Shown: piece after piece, positions 1-6,932 of the stretch
How the letters are laid out: each line of letters opens with the position of its first letter
Numbering within the stretch: position 1 is the first letter of the stretch
Source of the DNA: Myxococcales bacterium
GTDB taxonomy: Bacteria; Myxococcota; Myxococcia; Myxococcales; Myxococcaceae
Reading direction: 5' to 3'
DNA length: 64,000 bases
NCBI GenBank assembly: GCA_030681895.1
Contig: JAUXRI010000266.1
Span: 17,343 to 81,342, forward strand
The notes under the pieces: generated by a model
Seen by the model: only the letters and a program-made list of their open reading frames with translations
What the model was told of the DNA's origin: nothing
The model's database searches: none
Program-made: the position numbers and the translations under genes

Positions 1-1
1 C

Positions 2-358
2 CCGTTCGATCTCTGGGTGCTCACCATCGCGCGCAACCTCTGCCTCGACATCCTGCGCCGCCGCCAGAAGGTGCAGACCGAGGACCTCGAGCCGCACGCG
101 CTCACCTTCGCGTCGAGCGAGCCGAACAGCGAAGAGAAGGCCATCGACAACCAGCAGCGCCAGTCGCTCGAAGACGCGATGGGCACGCTGTCGGCCGACG
201 ATCGCGAGGTGCTCGCGCTCTATTACGTGCAGAAGCGCACCACGAAGGAGATCGCCGTCATCATGGGCGTCGCTCCGGGGACCATCATGGCGCGCCTCTT
301 CAGGGCCCGTGAGAAGCTGCGCACACGAATGATGGCCGCAGAACGAGGTGCCGCATGA
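2..358 (+). CDS. ECF-like sigma-70 family sigma factor, C-terminal part (5' end outside window)
   Basis: The reading frame is already open at the left edge (it begins P-F-D-L-W-V-L-T-I-A-R-N), so only the C-terminal ~118 residues are present. The first residues match the end of sigma region 2, with the ARNLCLDILRRR stretch typical of the -10-recognising helix. A variable linker follows, then region 4 (LSADDREVLALYYVQKRTTKEIAVIMGVAPGTIMARLFRAREKLR), a helix-turn-helix that contacts the -35 box. The spacing of regions 2 and 4 is that of a group 4 (ECF) factor. The stop overlaps the next start as ATGA (355-358), so it is translationally coupled to a probable anti-sigma factor. Promoter specificity cannot be read from this fragment. 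Confidence 0.9.
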   Translation, partial: PFDLWVLTIARNLCLDILRRRQKVQTEDLEPHALTFASSEPNSEEKAIDNQQRQSLEDAMGTLSADDREVLALYYVQKRTTKEIAVIMGVAPGTIMARLFRAREKLRTRMMAAERGAA

Positions 359-840
359 ACACTCCCATGAATGACGACGACGCCGAGCTCGAGCGGCTGC
401 TCGCCGAGGTCTCGCCCGACGAGCTGGGCCGCGACGCGATTCGTGAAGCGCACCGGCAGCTCGAGAAAGATCTGCTGCGCCTCGCTGACCCGCTGCCGCC
501 CGCCGACTTCCTCACCCAGGTGATGGCGAAGGTCGAAGCCGAGCCGCGCCGCGTGTCGAGCGCCGAGCTCCGGAGCGCCATGGTGATCACCCTCGCGGCG
601 CTCGCGGCATCGGTGGGAGCCTTCGTCTCGTCTGGTGCCTCGGCGAACGGGGTCGCGGTCTCGCTGGCCCGCACGTTCGTGTCGGCGCGTGAGGTGCTGG
701 TCGGCTTCGGGAGCGGACTCGCGGCGGTCTGGCGCACGGCTGGCCTTCCGCTCTCCGTGATGTTGGCAATCCTGGTGATGGTGACGCTGGTGGGCTTCCG
801 CCGGCTCCTGACTCCGATGAACGCAAAGGCGGTGTCGTGA
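355..840 (+). CDS. Small membrane protein, probable anti-sigma factor
   Basis: This 161-residue protein has an acidic, helical, soluble N-terminal half (about residues 1-70, DDDAELERLLAEVSPDELGRD and following). Two hydrophobic segments follow, about 73-92 and 128-148. The position, coupled by ATGA to a sigma factor gene, and the soluble-helical plus membrane layout fit an anti-sigma factor that holds the sigma at the inner membrane. The zinc-binding HxxxCxxC of ZAS-type anti-sigmas is absent. The role is therefore inferred from context rather than from a recognised domain. It overlaps the following gene at its stop (TGATG). Confidence 0.6.
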   Translation: MNTPMNDDDAELERLLAEVSPDELGRDAIREAHRQLEKDLLRLADPLPPADFLTQVMAKVEAEPRRVSSAELRSAMVITLAALAASVGAFVSSGASANGVAVSLARTFVSAREVLVGFGSGLAAVWRTAGLPLSVMLAILVMVTLVGFRRLLTPMNAKAVS

Positions 841-2231
841 TGCTGTCGTCTCTTCTCGTGCTGGCGCTCGCCGCCGGGCCGGTGTCGGTGCAGTTCGAGG
901 GCCCGCTCAAGCAGGGGCTCACCACGATCGCGGAGCGCGGTGGGCTCAACCTGATCGTCGTCGGCGATCTCACCGAGCCTGCGCAGATTCACCTGACCGA
1001 CGTGACGGCCGAAGAGGCGCTCGAGACGGTCGCGAAGGTGTACCAGCTCGAGGTGACGAAGCAGGGCAAGCTCTACGTCCTGCGGCGCGGCGCGGTGCTG
1101 GCGGCTCCGGTTCCTCCCGTCGCGCCGGCCCCGCTCGTCGCGCCAGTGCCTCCAGTGGCCCCGGTGCCGCTTGCTGCACCAGTCTCACCCATCGCCCCGA
1201 CCGATGTGAACAAGACGATCGCCGAGCTCGAGGCTGGGCAGGAGCGCATCGACGCCCTGATCGAGCAGGCGAACGAGAAGACCGAGGCGCTCACCGACGA
1301 AGCCGAACGGCGCGCCGAGCTCGAACGGGAGCAGGCCGAGAAGGTGAAGGAGCTCGCGGTCGCGAAGGCCGAGGAGCTGAAGGCTGGCGGTCGTTCGCAC
1401 GGTCAGGTGATCTCGACGGGCGGGCCGGTGGTCGTCGCAGCCGGTGAGTCGGTCAAAGACGCGGTCGCCTACGGCGGGCCGATCACCATCGAGCGCGGTG
1501 CACGGGTGAAGGGCGACGCGGTGGCGTTCGGTGGAGACGTGGTGCTGAAAGACGGCGCCATCGTCGAAGGCGACGCGGTCTCGTTCGGTGGGCGCGTGGT
1601 GCGCGAAGGCACTGCGATCATCAAAGGTGAAGAGGTGTCGTTCGGAGGCTCCGGCATCGCCTCGTCGATGGCGGCGCATGCCGTGAAGGCCTCGAAGGCC
1701 GCCGAGCTCGACACCAACGAAGAGAAGTCGGGAGGCCTGTCGCTGGCCGCGTTCCTGGTGCAGTTCGTGGTGTTCTTCGTCTTCGGCTTCCTGCTCATGG
1801 TGTTCGCGCCGCAGCGCATGAAGGGCCTCGAGTCGGCCGTGCGTGCGCAGCCGGTGCTCTCGGGCGCGGTCGGGCTCCTGGCGCTGGTCCTCACGCTCCC
1901 GATCACGGTGTTCCTGCTGGTGACGCTCATCGGCATTCCCGTCGCGGCGCTGCTGTGGCTCAGCCTCGCCTTCGTCATTCCCATGGGCCTGGCGGCCATC
2001 GCCAACACCGTGGGCACCTCGATGCCGCTTGGCAAGATGCGCCGTACGCAGGCGATGGTCCTGGCGCTGGGGCTGCTCGCGCTGATGATCGTCTCGCACG
2101 TGCCGGTCCTTGGCCCGCTGGTGATGTCGATGGCCATCTGCGTGTCGCTCGGCGCGGTGCTGCGGACCCGGCTTGGCGCGACGCCGAAGGGCCTGCCCGT
2201 GATGGAGTCGCCGGAGCGTCTGGGCGTCTGA
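840..2231 (+). CDS. Exported STN / bactofilin-like repeat protein with C-terminal membrane segments
   Basis: I chose the ATG at 840 (463 residues), which shares its A with the upstream stop; an in-frame GTG at 837 is possible. A short signal peptide (MLSSLLVLALAAGP) leads into an STN-like domain (about 15-78, as in secretins and TonB receptors), then a Pro/Ala/Val linker (APVPP-type repeats, about 82-120). Next come a charged coiled coil (about 122-180), a polymer-forming region (about 190-275) of short beta-helix-like repeats around GDAVAFGG / GDAVSFGG, and about four hydrophobic segments (from about 300). Bactofilins are normally soluble, so this architecture is odd. As third gene of the sigma/anti-sigma operon it may be the envelope output or sensor of that regulon (inference). 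Confidence 0.65.
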   Translation: MLSSLLVLALAAGPVSVQFEGPLKQGLTTIAERGGLNLIVVGDLTEPAQIHLTDVTAEEALETVAKVYQLEVTKQGKLYVLRRGAVLAAPVPPVAPAPLVAPVPPVAPVPLAAPVSPIAPTDVNKTIAELEAGQERIDALIEQANEKTEALTDEAERRAELEREQAEKVKELAVAKAEELKAGGRSHGQVISTGGPVVVAAGESVKDAVAYGGPITIERGARVKGDAVAFGGDVVLKDGAIVEGDAVSFGGRVVREGTAIIKGEEVSFGGSGIASSMAAHAVKASKAAELDTNEEKSGGLSLAAFLVQFVVFFVFGFLLMVFAPQRMKGLESAVRAQPVLSGAVGLLALVLTLPITVFLLVTLIGIPVAALLWLSLAFVIPMGLAAIANTVGTSMPLGKMRRTQAMVLALGLLALMIVSHVPVLGPLVMSMAICVSLGAVLRTRLGATPKGLPVMESPERLGV

Positions 2232-2271
2232 GGGTTGCCTTCACCCTGGGTGTTGGGTGACAACTCGCCCC

Positions 2272-3423
2272 ATGCCCCGCGTCACTCAACGCCCCGCAGC
2301 CGCTCCCGCCACTCGACCCTCCACGACCCCGACGACGACGCCGGGCGCCGCGCCTGATGTGCGCACCGACGCCGTGTGGAACTCTCGCACCCCGCGAGGC
2401 CCGAAGCCGACGCTGATGGGGCCACCCGCCTCGTTCCAGACCCCTCAGACGACCCTCGTCGGCCCGGCGAAGCTCGCCTCGAAGACGATCGCCGGCGTGA
2501 ACGTGAAGCAGGCCAACGAGCTCCAGTTCCAGGGCCTCACGGGCGCCAACCCGCTGATGACGAAGACGCTCGACGTGCAGTTCGGCAAGCTCTCGCAGCC
2601 GCAGTTCGACGCCCTCAAGAAGGAGTTCGGCGGGCTCTCGCAGGTGAAGTTCGACGCGGCACGCGAGTACGGCGCCGTCGACTTCCTGCCGCCGACCCTT
2701 CAGGCGCTCGTCAACCGCGACATCGACCCCGGCCCTCCCGCGAAGATCAAGGGCACCAAGAAGCTCAACGACGCGATGGGGAACGAAGGCCGCGGCGATC
2801 TCGAGATCAATACGACGCCCAACTGCCACGGCACCGCGTGGGAGATGATGCGCGCGTACCAGGGCCAGCCGTCGACCCACGTGAGCCTGTTGTACGGCGA
2901 CGCGCAGATGGTCGGGCCCGACTACGAGAACGCCGAGAAGTTCACGACCGTCGGCACCTCGGAGCCGGGCAAAGCCCCCGCGTTCCTCAACGAGCTGAAG
3001 CCGGGCGACGTGGTGGCGTTCAAGCGTGGCGAGTACGAGCTGCTCCACTCGGCGGTCTACGTGGGCGGCGGCCTGTTCTTCGAGAAGCCGAACACCGAGT
3101 CCGATGAGTACGACGAGTCGCCGTATCGGCTCGTCACGCTCGACCAGGCCATCGCGCCCATCGCGGACTTCATGGGCGAGCCCCCCACGCTCGTCGGGCT
3201 GCGGCCGAAGGCGCCGCTGCCGCCGGGCACCGAGGCGTTCAGCACGGGCGAAGACGCGCAGAACCTCGAGGCGTGGGCCGCCAAGAAGGGCCAGACCATC
3301 GGCAAGCCGCTCGTGCGCGAGTTCGAGGTCAGCATGGGCGGCGGTATTCGCGGGCTGCACCTCAACGCGGTCGAGACCAGGCGCGTGGAGATCGGCGCTG
3401 ACGGCCGCGGCGTCATCAAGTGA
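2272..3423 (+). CDS. NlpC/P60- or CHAP-like cysteine peptidase-fold protein
   Basis: The 383-residue protein starts at ATG 2272; an upstream in-frame GTG (2257) would only add VTTRP. The first ~60 residues are Pro/Thr-rich and disordered, with no signal peptide. The second half contains a papain-like constellation: Cys185 in NCHGTAWEMM, the LKPGDVVAFKRG segment seen in NlpC/P60 folds, and His259 in LLHSAVYVGGGLFFEK. This suggests a cell-wall amidase/endopeptidase or a related acyltransferase fold. Substrate and export route are unknown. Lack of a signal peptide would suit an effector or a non-classically exported protein (inference). It could also be catalytically inactive. Confidence 0.55.
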   Translation: MPRVTQRPAAAPATRPSTTPTTTPGAAPDVRTDAVWNSRTPRGPKPTLMGPPASFQTPQTTLVGPAKLASKTIAGVNVKQANELQFQGLTGANPLMTKTLDVQFGKLSQPQFDALKKEFGGLSQVKFDAAREYGAVDFLPPTLQALVNRDIDPGPPAKIKGTKKLNDAMGNEGRGDLEINTTPNCHGTAWEMMRAYQGQPSTHVSLLYGDAQMVGPDYENAEKFTTVGTSEPGKAPAFLNELKPGDVVAFKRGEYELLHSAVYVGGGLFFEKPNTESDEYDESPYRLVTLDQAIAPIADFMGEPPTLVGLRPKAPLPPGTEAFSTGEDAQNLEAWAAKKGQTIGKPLVREFEVSMGGGIRGLHLNAVETRRVEIGADGRGVIK

Positions 3424-3441
3424 TTCGCGGGCCGTGTTGGA

Positions 3442-4683
3442 GTGCTCGTCCTGGCCGCGCTCAGCTGCGCGCCGGCCGAGCCCGATCGACATGAAGCGCG
3501 TCAGCAGGCGGCCATTTACCGCGGGCAAGCTGCTCCGAACGACCCGGCGGTGTTCTTCTTGAGCACCGGGTGCACGGCGTCGCTGATCGCGCCACGGACG
3601 TTGTTGACGGCCGCGCACTGCGTCGACACCATTCCTCAGTTCGCAAGCAATGCGCTCGACAGCCGTGACGGCATTCGGTGGCGAGTGTCGCGTGCGCAAT
3701 CGTTCACCGGCCTCGCGGGAGACTGGTCGCCCGATCTCGGGCTGGTCCTGCTGCAGCAGGCGCCTCCGGTGACGCCCCTGCGCTGGCAATCGACGGGGCC
3801 GCTCCCGGTGGTTGGCACGATGGTGCGCCACGTCGGGTACGGCCTCACCGAGGCGCAAAGTGTCGGGGAGCGAAGAACCGTGACGTTGCCGATCCTCGGG
3901 GCAGGGTCGCCCTCGAGCTTCGGCATCAGCCTCATCACCGGGGCGAACGGGGTCGGAATCTGCAACGGCGACTCTGGGGGCCCTGCCCTCGTTCGAGACG
4001 CGCAGGGCGAGATGATTCTCGGAGTCCACAGCTACGGCTTCGAGTGCGGCGGGCCGAGCGGCTCGGCGCTCATCTACCCCTACCGCCGGTTCCTCGAGAC
4101 CTGGCTCGCGCAGAATGAGGCGGCGTCGTGTGAGCGCGATACCCGCTGCGTCACCGGCTGTTCGCCGGTGGATCTCGACTGCCTCTGTGGCGCTGACGGT
4201 ACCTGCGCGAGCACCTGCCCCGATGGCGACGATCCCGACTGCCCGGCGTCGTGCCGGCCTGACGGCGTCTGCGCTCCGCTCACGCAGTGCCCGCTCGATC
4301 TCGACTGCCTGCCCTTGGGCACCCGGTGCCTGAGGGAGTCTCAGTGCGCGAGCCGGCTCTGCCTGGCCGACCCGCAGAACCCCACGCGCTACTGCTCCCA
4401 GGCGTGCAGCACGGCAGCGCCCTGCCCTGCCACCTTCCAGTGCGACGCCGCGCGAGGGGCCTGCATCAAGTCGCAGAAGACGACGCTCGCCGAAGGCGAA
4501 GCCTGTACGCCGACCGAGGTTTGCGCCGATGGGTTCCGGTGCGCGCAGCTCGACACGCCTCCAGCGCGATGCCTCAAGTCGTGCGCCTCGAACCTCGAGT
4601 GCCCTGCTCGAACGCGGTGCGACTTTGCGGTCAGTGTGTGTCGCTCCGGCTCGGCGATCACGCTCGACGCCGGTACCGAGTAG
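3442..4683 (+). CDS. Secreted trypsin-like serine protease (S1 family) with Cys-rich C-terminus
   Basis: The catalytic triad is clear: His59 in TAAHC, Asp98 in PDLGLVLL, and Ser178 in GDSGGP. The protease domain ends near residue 230. About 180 residues of Cys-rich sequence follow, resembling the disulfide-rich tails of many myxobacterial surface proteins. The only available start is GTG 3442, since a stop lies in frame at 3421. This gives a short hydrophobic leader (LVLAALSC) with a weak lipobox and no positive n-region, so surface anchoring is likely but not certain. An extracellular digestive or processing protease is the natural role. The gene is convergent with the PAP2 gene. Confidence 0.85.
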   Translation: MLVLAALSCAPAEPDRHEARQQAAIYRGQAAPNDPAVFFLSTGCTASLIAPRTLLTAAHCVDTIPQFASNALDSRDGIRWRVSRAQSFTGLAGDWSPDLGLVLLQQAPPVTPLRWQSTGPLPVVGTMVRHVGYGLTEAQSVGERRTVTLPILGAGSPSSFGISLITGANGVGICNGDSGGPALVRDAQGEMILGVHSYGFECGGPSGSALIYPYRRFLETWLAQNEAASCERDTRCVTGCSPVDLDCLCGADGTCASTCPDGDDPDCPASCRPDGVCAPLTQCPLDLDCLPLGTRCLRESQCASRLCLADPQNPTRYCSQACSTAAPCPATFQCDAARGACIKSQKTTLAEGEACTPTEVCADGFRCAQLDTPPARCLKSCASNLECPARTRCDFAVSVCRSGSAITLDAGTE

Positions 4684-4722
4684 AGCGGACCGCTCGCGCA
4701 GCTTCAGGGCTGCAGCACGACG

Positions 4723-5352
4723 TCAGGGCCGGTCGGGTTGTTGGGGCTCGGGCTGCTGCTGCGCGCGTGGCGTCGACGACGCTGAACGACGAGACAGCGC
4801 GGCCCTCGTGCCGAAGACGATCAACGCGCCGATCGACGAGCCGTACACGGCTCCGGCCAGCACGTCGGACGGCCAGTGCACGCCGACCCCGACACGGCTG
4901 AAGCCGATGAGGAGCGCGACCGGGAACGCGGCCAGCCCAGCCCTCGGGTACGTGAGGGTGACGACGGTGGCCACGGCAAAGGCGTTGGCGCTGTGCAGCG
5001 ACGGCATCGAGCCGACGTTCGACGCCGGCACGAGGACGCGAACGAGCTCGTCGGCGAGCACGAAGCTCGGGCGAGCTCTGCCAATCGCCGGCTTGATGAC
5101 CCTCGCTCCGAGGGCGTCGGCCACCGCGATGGCGGCGCCGAGCTGCGCGAGCGGCAACACCACCTGGCGCTTCAGCCTGACGGCGAGCCAGGCTGCGAAC
5201 GCCAGGGTGATGGCGATGCCGAATGGTCTCGAGGTCGCGACGACCCACACCAGGTCCAGCCACGCCCAGCCCAGCCCGTTGATGGCGTGAAAGAGCGACT
5301 CGTCCCACCCCCACCGAATGTCGACCAGGCTCGACGTCGCGGGAGCGCTCAT
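4723..5352 (-). CDS. PAP2-family membrane phosphatase
   Basis: This 209-residue integral membrane protein carries all three type 2 phosphatidic acid phosphatase motifs: KPAIGRARP (K-x6-RP), the PSLHS core, and SRVGVGVHWPSDVLAG (SR-x5-H-x3-D). Five or six hydrophobic segments surround them, with the active site facing the periplasm as in the family. Substrates in this family include phosphatidic acid, undecaprenyl diphosphate and other lipid phosphates; the sequence does not choose among them. Its ATG lies one base after the stop of the CDF transporter gene, so it is the last gene of a fur-dmeF-PAP2 operon. Why a lipid phosphatase shares transcription with a metal exporter is not obvious. Confidence 0.9.
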   Translation of the reverse strand: MSAPATSSLVDIRWGWDESLFHAINGLGWAWLDLVWVVATSRPFGIAITLAFAAWLAVRLKRQVVLPLAQLGAAIAVADALGARVIKPAIGRARPSFVLADELVRVLVPASNVGSMPSLHSANAFAVATVVTLTYPRAGLAAFPVALLIGFSRVGVGVHWPSDVLAGAVYGSSIGALIVFGTRAALSRRSASSTPRAQQQPEPQQPDRP

Positions 5353-5353
5353 C

Positions 5354-6424
5354 TCACGCCGCGGCGCCCGGGCGCGCGATCTCGATCGTCAGGTGGTCGA
5401 CCGGCACGACGGAGACGACCGCGCGTTTGTAGTCGCCCAGCGTCTGCGGGCCAGACGTCGAGACCGAGGCCACGCAGACCAGCTGGGTCGGCCCGACGTG
5501 CCACAGATGCAGATCGACGACCTTCGTCTCACCGACCTGCTCGAGCGCGGCCTGCACCCGATCGCGCAGCGCGGTCGAGGGCCCGAGATCGATGAGCTGG
5601 CGGGCGCAGTCGGAGATCAGCCCCCACGCCCACTTGAGGATGACGAGGGCCGCGACGATGGCCACCACCGCGTCGAGCCAGACGAGGGAATAGAACCGGC
5701 CGGCCAGCAAGGCGACGATCGCGAGCAGGCTGGTGAGGGCGTCGGCGACGACGTGCAGGTAGGCGGCGCGAAGGTTGTTGTCGTGACCCTTCTCGTGCAC
5801 GGCGCGCCGCAGCGCCTCGGCCTGCTCCTGCTTGTGCTCGCCGTGATCGTGGTCGTGGCCTGCGTGGTCGTGGGAGTGATCGTGCTTCGAGTGATCGTGC
5901 TTCGAGTGATCGTGACCGGCGTGATCAGGCGCACCGTGGTCGTGCCCGTGTGAGTGCGCTCCATCGAGCAGCCATGCCGAGACGACGTTCACCACCAACC
6001 CGATGATCGCCACGGGGAGCGCGTCGGCGAAGTCGACGACCTCAGGCGTGATCAGGCGCGCGATGCCACTCGACACCATCTCGAACGAGACGATCACCAG
6101 CAACGTCGAGCTGGTGAAGCCGGCGAGGGCGTAGACCTTGCCCGTGCCGAAGGCGAAGCGCGTCTCGCCCGCCCGGGTTCGCGCGTACCAGTACGCCAGC
6201 GCCGAGAGGCCCAGGGCTCCGACGTGCGTGGCCATGTGCCAGCCGTCGGCGGTGAGCGCGAGCGAGTGCGTGATGGTGCCGGCGATCAGCTCGGCGAACA
6301 TCATCACGGCGGTGAGGCCGACGACCCAGCGCGTGCGCGCCTCGCCAGACGGAGACACCTTCGGGGGCGCGCGGACCGAGCACGCAGGATCGTCGACGGC
6401 GGGGACTTGTTGAGCGGGAGTCAT
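5354..6424 (-). CDS. dmeF: CDF-family metal cation efflux transporter, DmeF type
   Basis: The start at ATG 6424 (MTPAQQVPAV) gives 356 residues; its codon lies one base after the fur stop, implying coupled translation. Six transmembrane segments are visible. TM2 carries ADGWHMATH and TM5 carries HVVADALTS (HxxxD), the metal-binding pairs. The TM2 pair is HxxxH rather than the commoner HxxxD, as in DmeF-type Co/Ni/Zn exporters. Between TM4 and TM5 lies a long His/Asp-rich cytoplasmic loop (HDHSK units), a metal buffer. A C-terminal cytoplasmic ferredoxin-like domain follows. Function: proton-driven export of divalent metals across the inner membrane. Control by the co-transcribed Fur-type regulator is likely. 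Confidence 0.9.
   Translation of the reverse strand: MTPAQQVPAVDDPACSVRAPPKVSPSGEARTRWVVGLTAVMMFAELIAGTITHSLALTADGWHMATHVGALGLSALAYWYARTRAGETRFAFGTGKVYALAGFTSSTLLVIVSFEMVSSGIARLITPEVVDFADALPVAIIGLVVNVVSAWLLDGAHSHGHDHGAPDHAGHDHSKHDHSKHDHSHDHAGHDHDHGEHKQEQAEALRRAVHEKGHDNNLRAAYLHVVADALTSLLAIVALLAGRFYSLVWLDAVVAIVAALVILKWAWGLISDCARQLIDLGPSTALRDRVQAALEQVGETKVVDLHLWHVGPTQLVCVASVSTSGPQTLGDYKRAVVSVVPVDHLTIEIARPGAAA
5875..5914. repeat. 15-bp tandem repeat inside the transporter's His-rich loop
   Basis: Two perfect copies of a 15-bp unit (AGTGATCGTGCTTCG) at 5875-5889 and 5890-5904 are followed by ten bases of a third. Read on the minus strand they encode the HDHSK pentapeptide repeats of the metal-binding loop. 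Identity at DNA level indicates recent expansion by slippage. Confidence 0.9.
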
Positions 6425-6425
6425 G

Positions 6426-6872
6426 TCAGGCCGCGCACGCGTCGCACTGACCGCGAAGTTGGATTTCAACCTTCTGTTGCGTGAGGGCGCGGGGAACACC
6501 CTTGCCCTGCTTCACCTTGAGCGTCACCTCGGGCAGGCACGAGACCGCGCCGCAGTCGGAGCAGGTGAAGTGCGGGTGCCGCGCGTCGTCGCCATTGCCG
6601 TTGCCGCGCTTGAGCTCGAAGCGCCAGACGTGATCGCCGAGATCGGTGCGCGAGACGAGGCCCACCTCGGTGAGATCGACGAGGTTGCGGTAGATGGTCG
6701 TGCGATCCATGCCATCGCTCGCGAGCACCTCGACCAGCTCGCCGTGAGAGATCGGCGTACTCGCGACCGACAGCCGGCGGAGGACCGCGATTCGAGGCGA
6801 GGTGCTGCGCAGGCCCGCTTTGCGAATGACGGACTTGAGCTCATCGAGAGACGGGCTGAGATCGTAAGCCAT
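6426..6872 (-). CDS. Fur-family metal-responsive transcriptional repressor
   Basis: The 148-residue protein has the Fur/Zur layout. An N-terminal winged helix contains a recognition helix in DGMDRTTIYRNLVDLTEVG. A dimerisation/metal domain follows with HPHFTCSDCG and a C-terminal CDAC, the two CxxC pairs that hold the structural zinc. It is first in a three-gene operon with a CDF exporter and a PAP2 phosphatase. Control of that exporter suggests a Zn- or Co-type sensor rather than an iron uptake regulator (inference). There is no usual Shine-Dalgarno; instead a partly palindromic element abuts the start codon. The regulated metal cannot be read from sequence alone. Confidence 0.9.
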   Translation of the reverse strand: MAYDLSPSLDELKSVIRKAGLRSTSPRIAVLRRLSVASTPISHGELVEVLASDGMDRTTIYRNLVDLTEVGLVSRTDLGDHVWRFELKRGNGNGDDARHPHFTCSDCGAVSCLPEVTLKVKQGKGVPRALTQQKVEIQLRGQCDACAA

Positions 6873-6876
6873 GACT

Positions 6877-6890
6877 GTTGCAACTGTAAC
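6877..6890 (-). promoter_or_regulatory. Possible Fur-family operator next to the fur start
   Basis: On the minus strand GTTACAGTTGCAAC ends four bases before the fur ATG. It is an imperfect palindrome (10 of 14 positions symmetric) and AT-richer than its surroundings. It occupies the place of the ribosome binding site, so a bound repressor would block transcription or translation of fur-dmeF. This is a pattern judgement only. Confidence 0.35.
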
Positions 6891-6932
6891 TGACGGCGCC
6901 GACCGGCCACAACGAGGGAAACGGCCCAGACC

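Noticed and set aside
1975..4029. Long open frame (684 codons) on the minus strand
   Set aside because: It is antisense to three genes with clear motifs, and its translation is Arg/Ala/Gly-rich without any domain, as expected in GC-rich DNA.
4683..4713. Two short inverted repeats between the protease and PAP2 genes as a bidirectional terminator
   Set aside because: One has only a single-base loop and the other a 5-bp stem; neither has a T-run on either strand.
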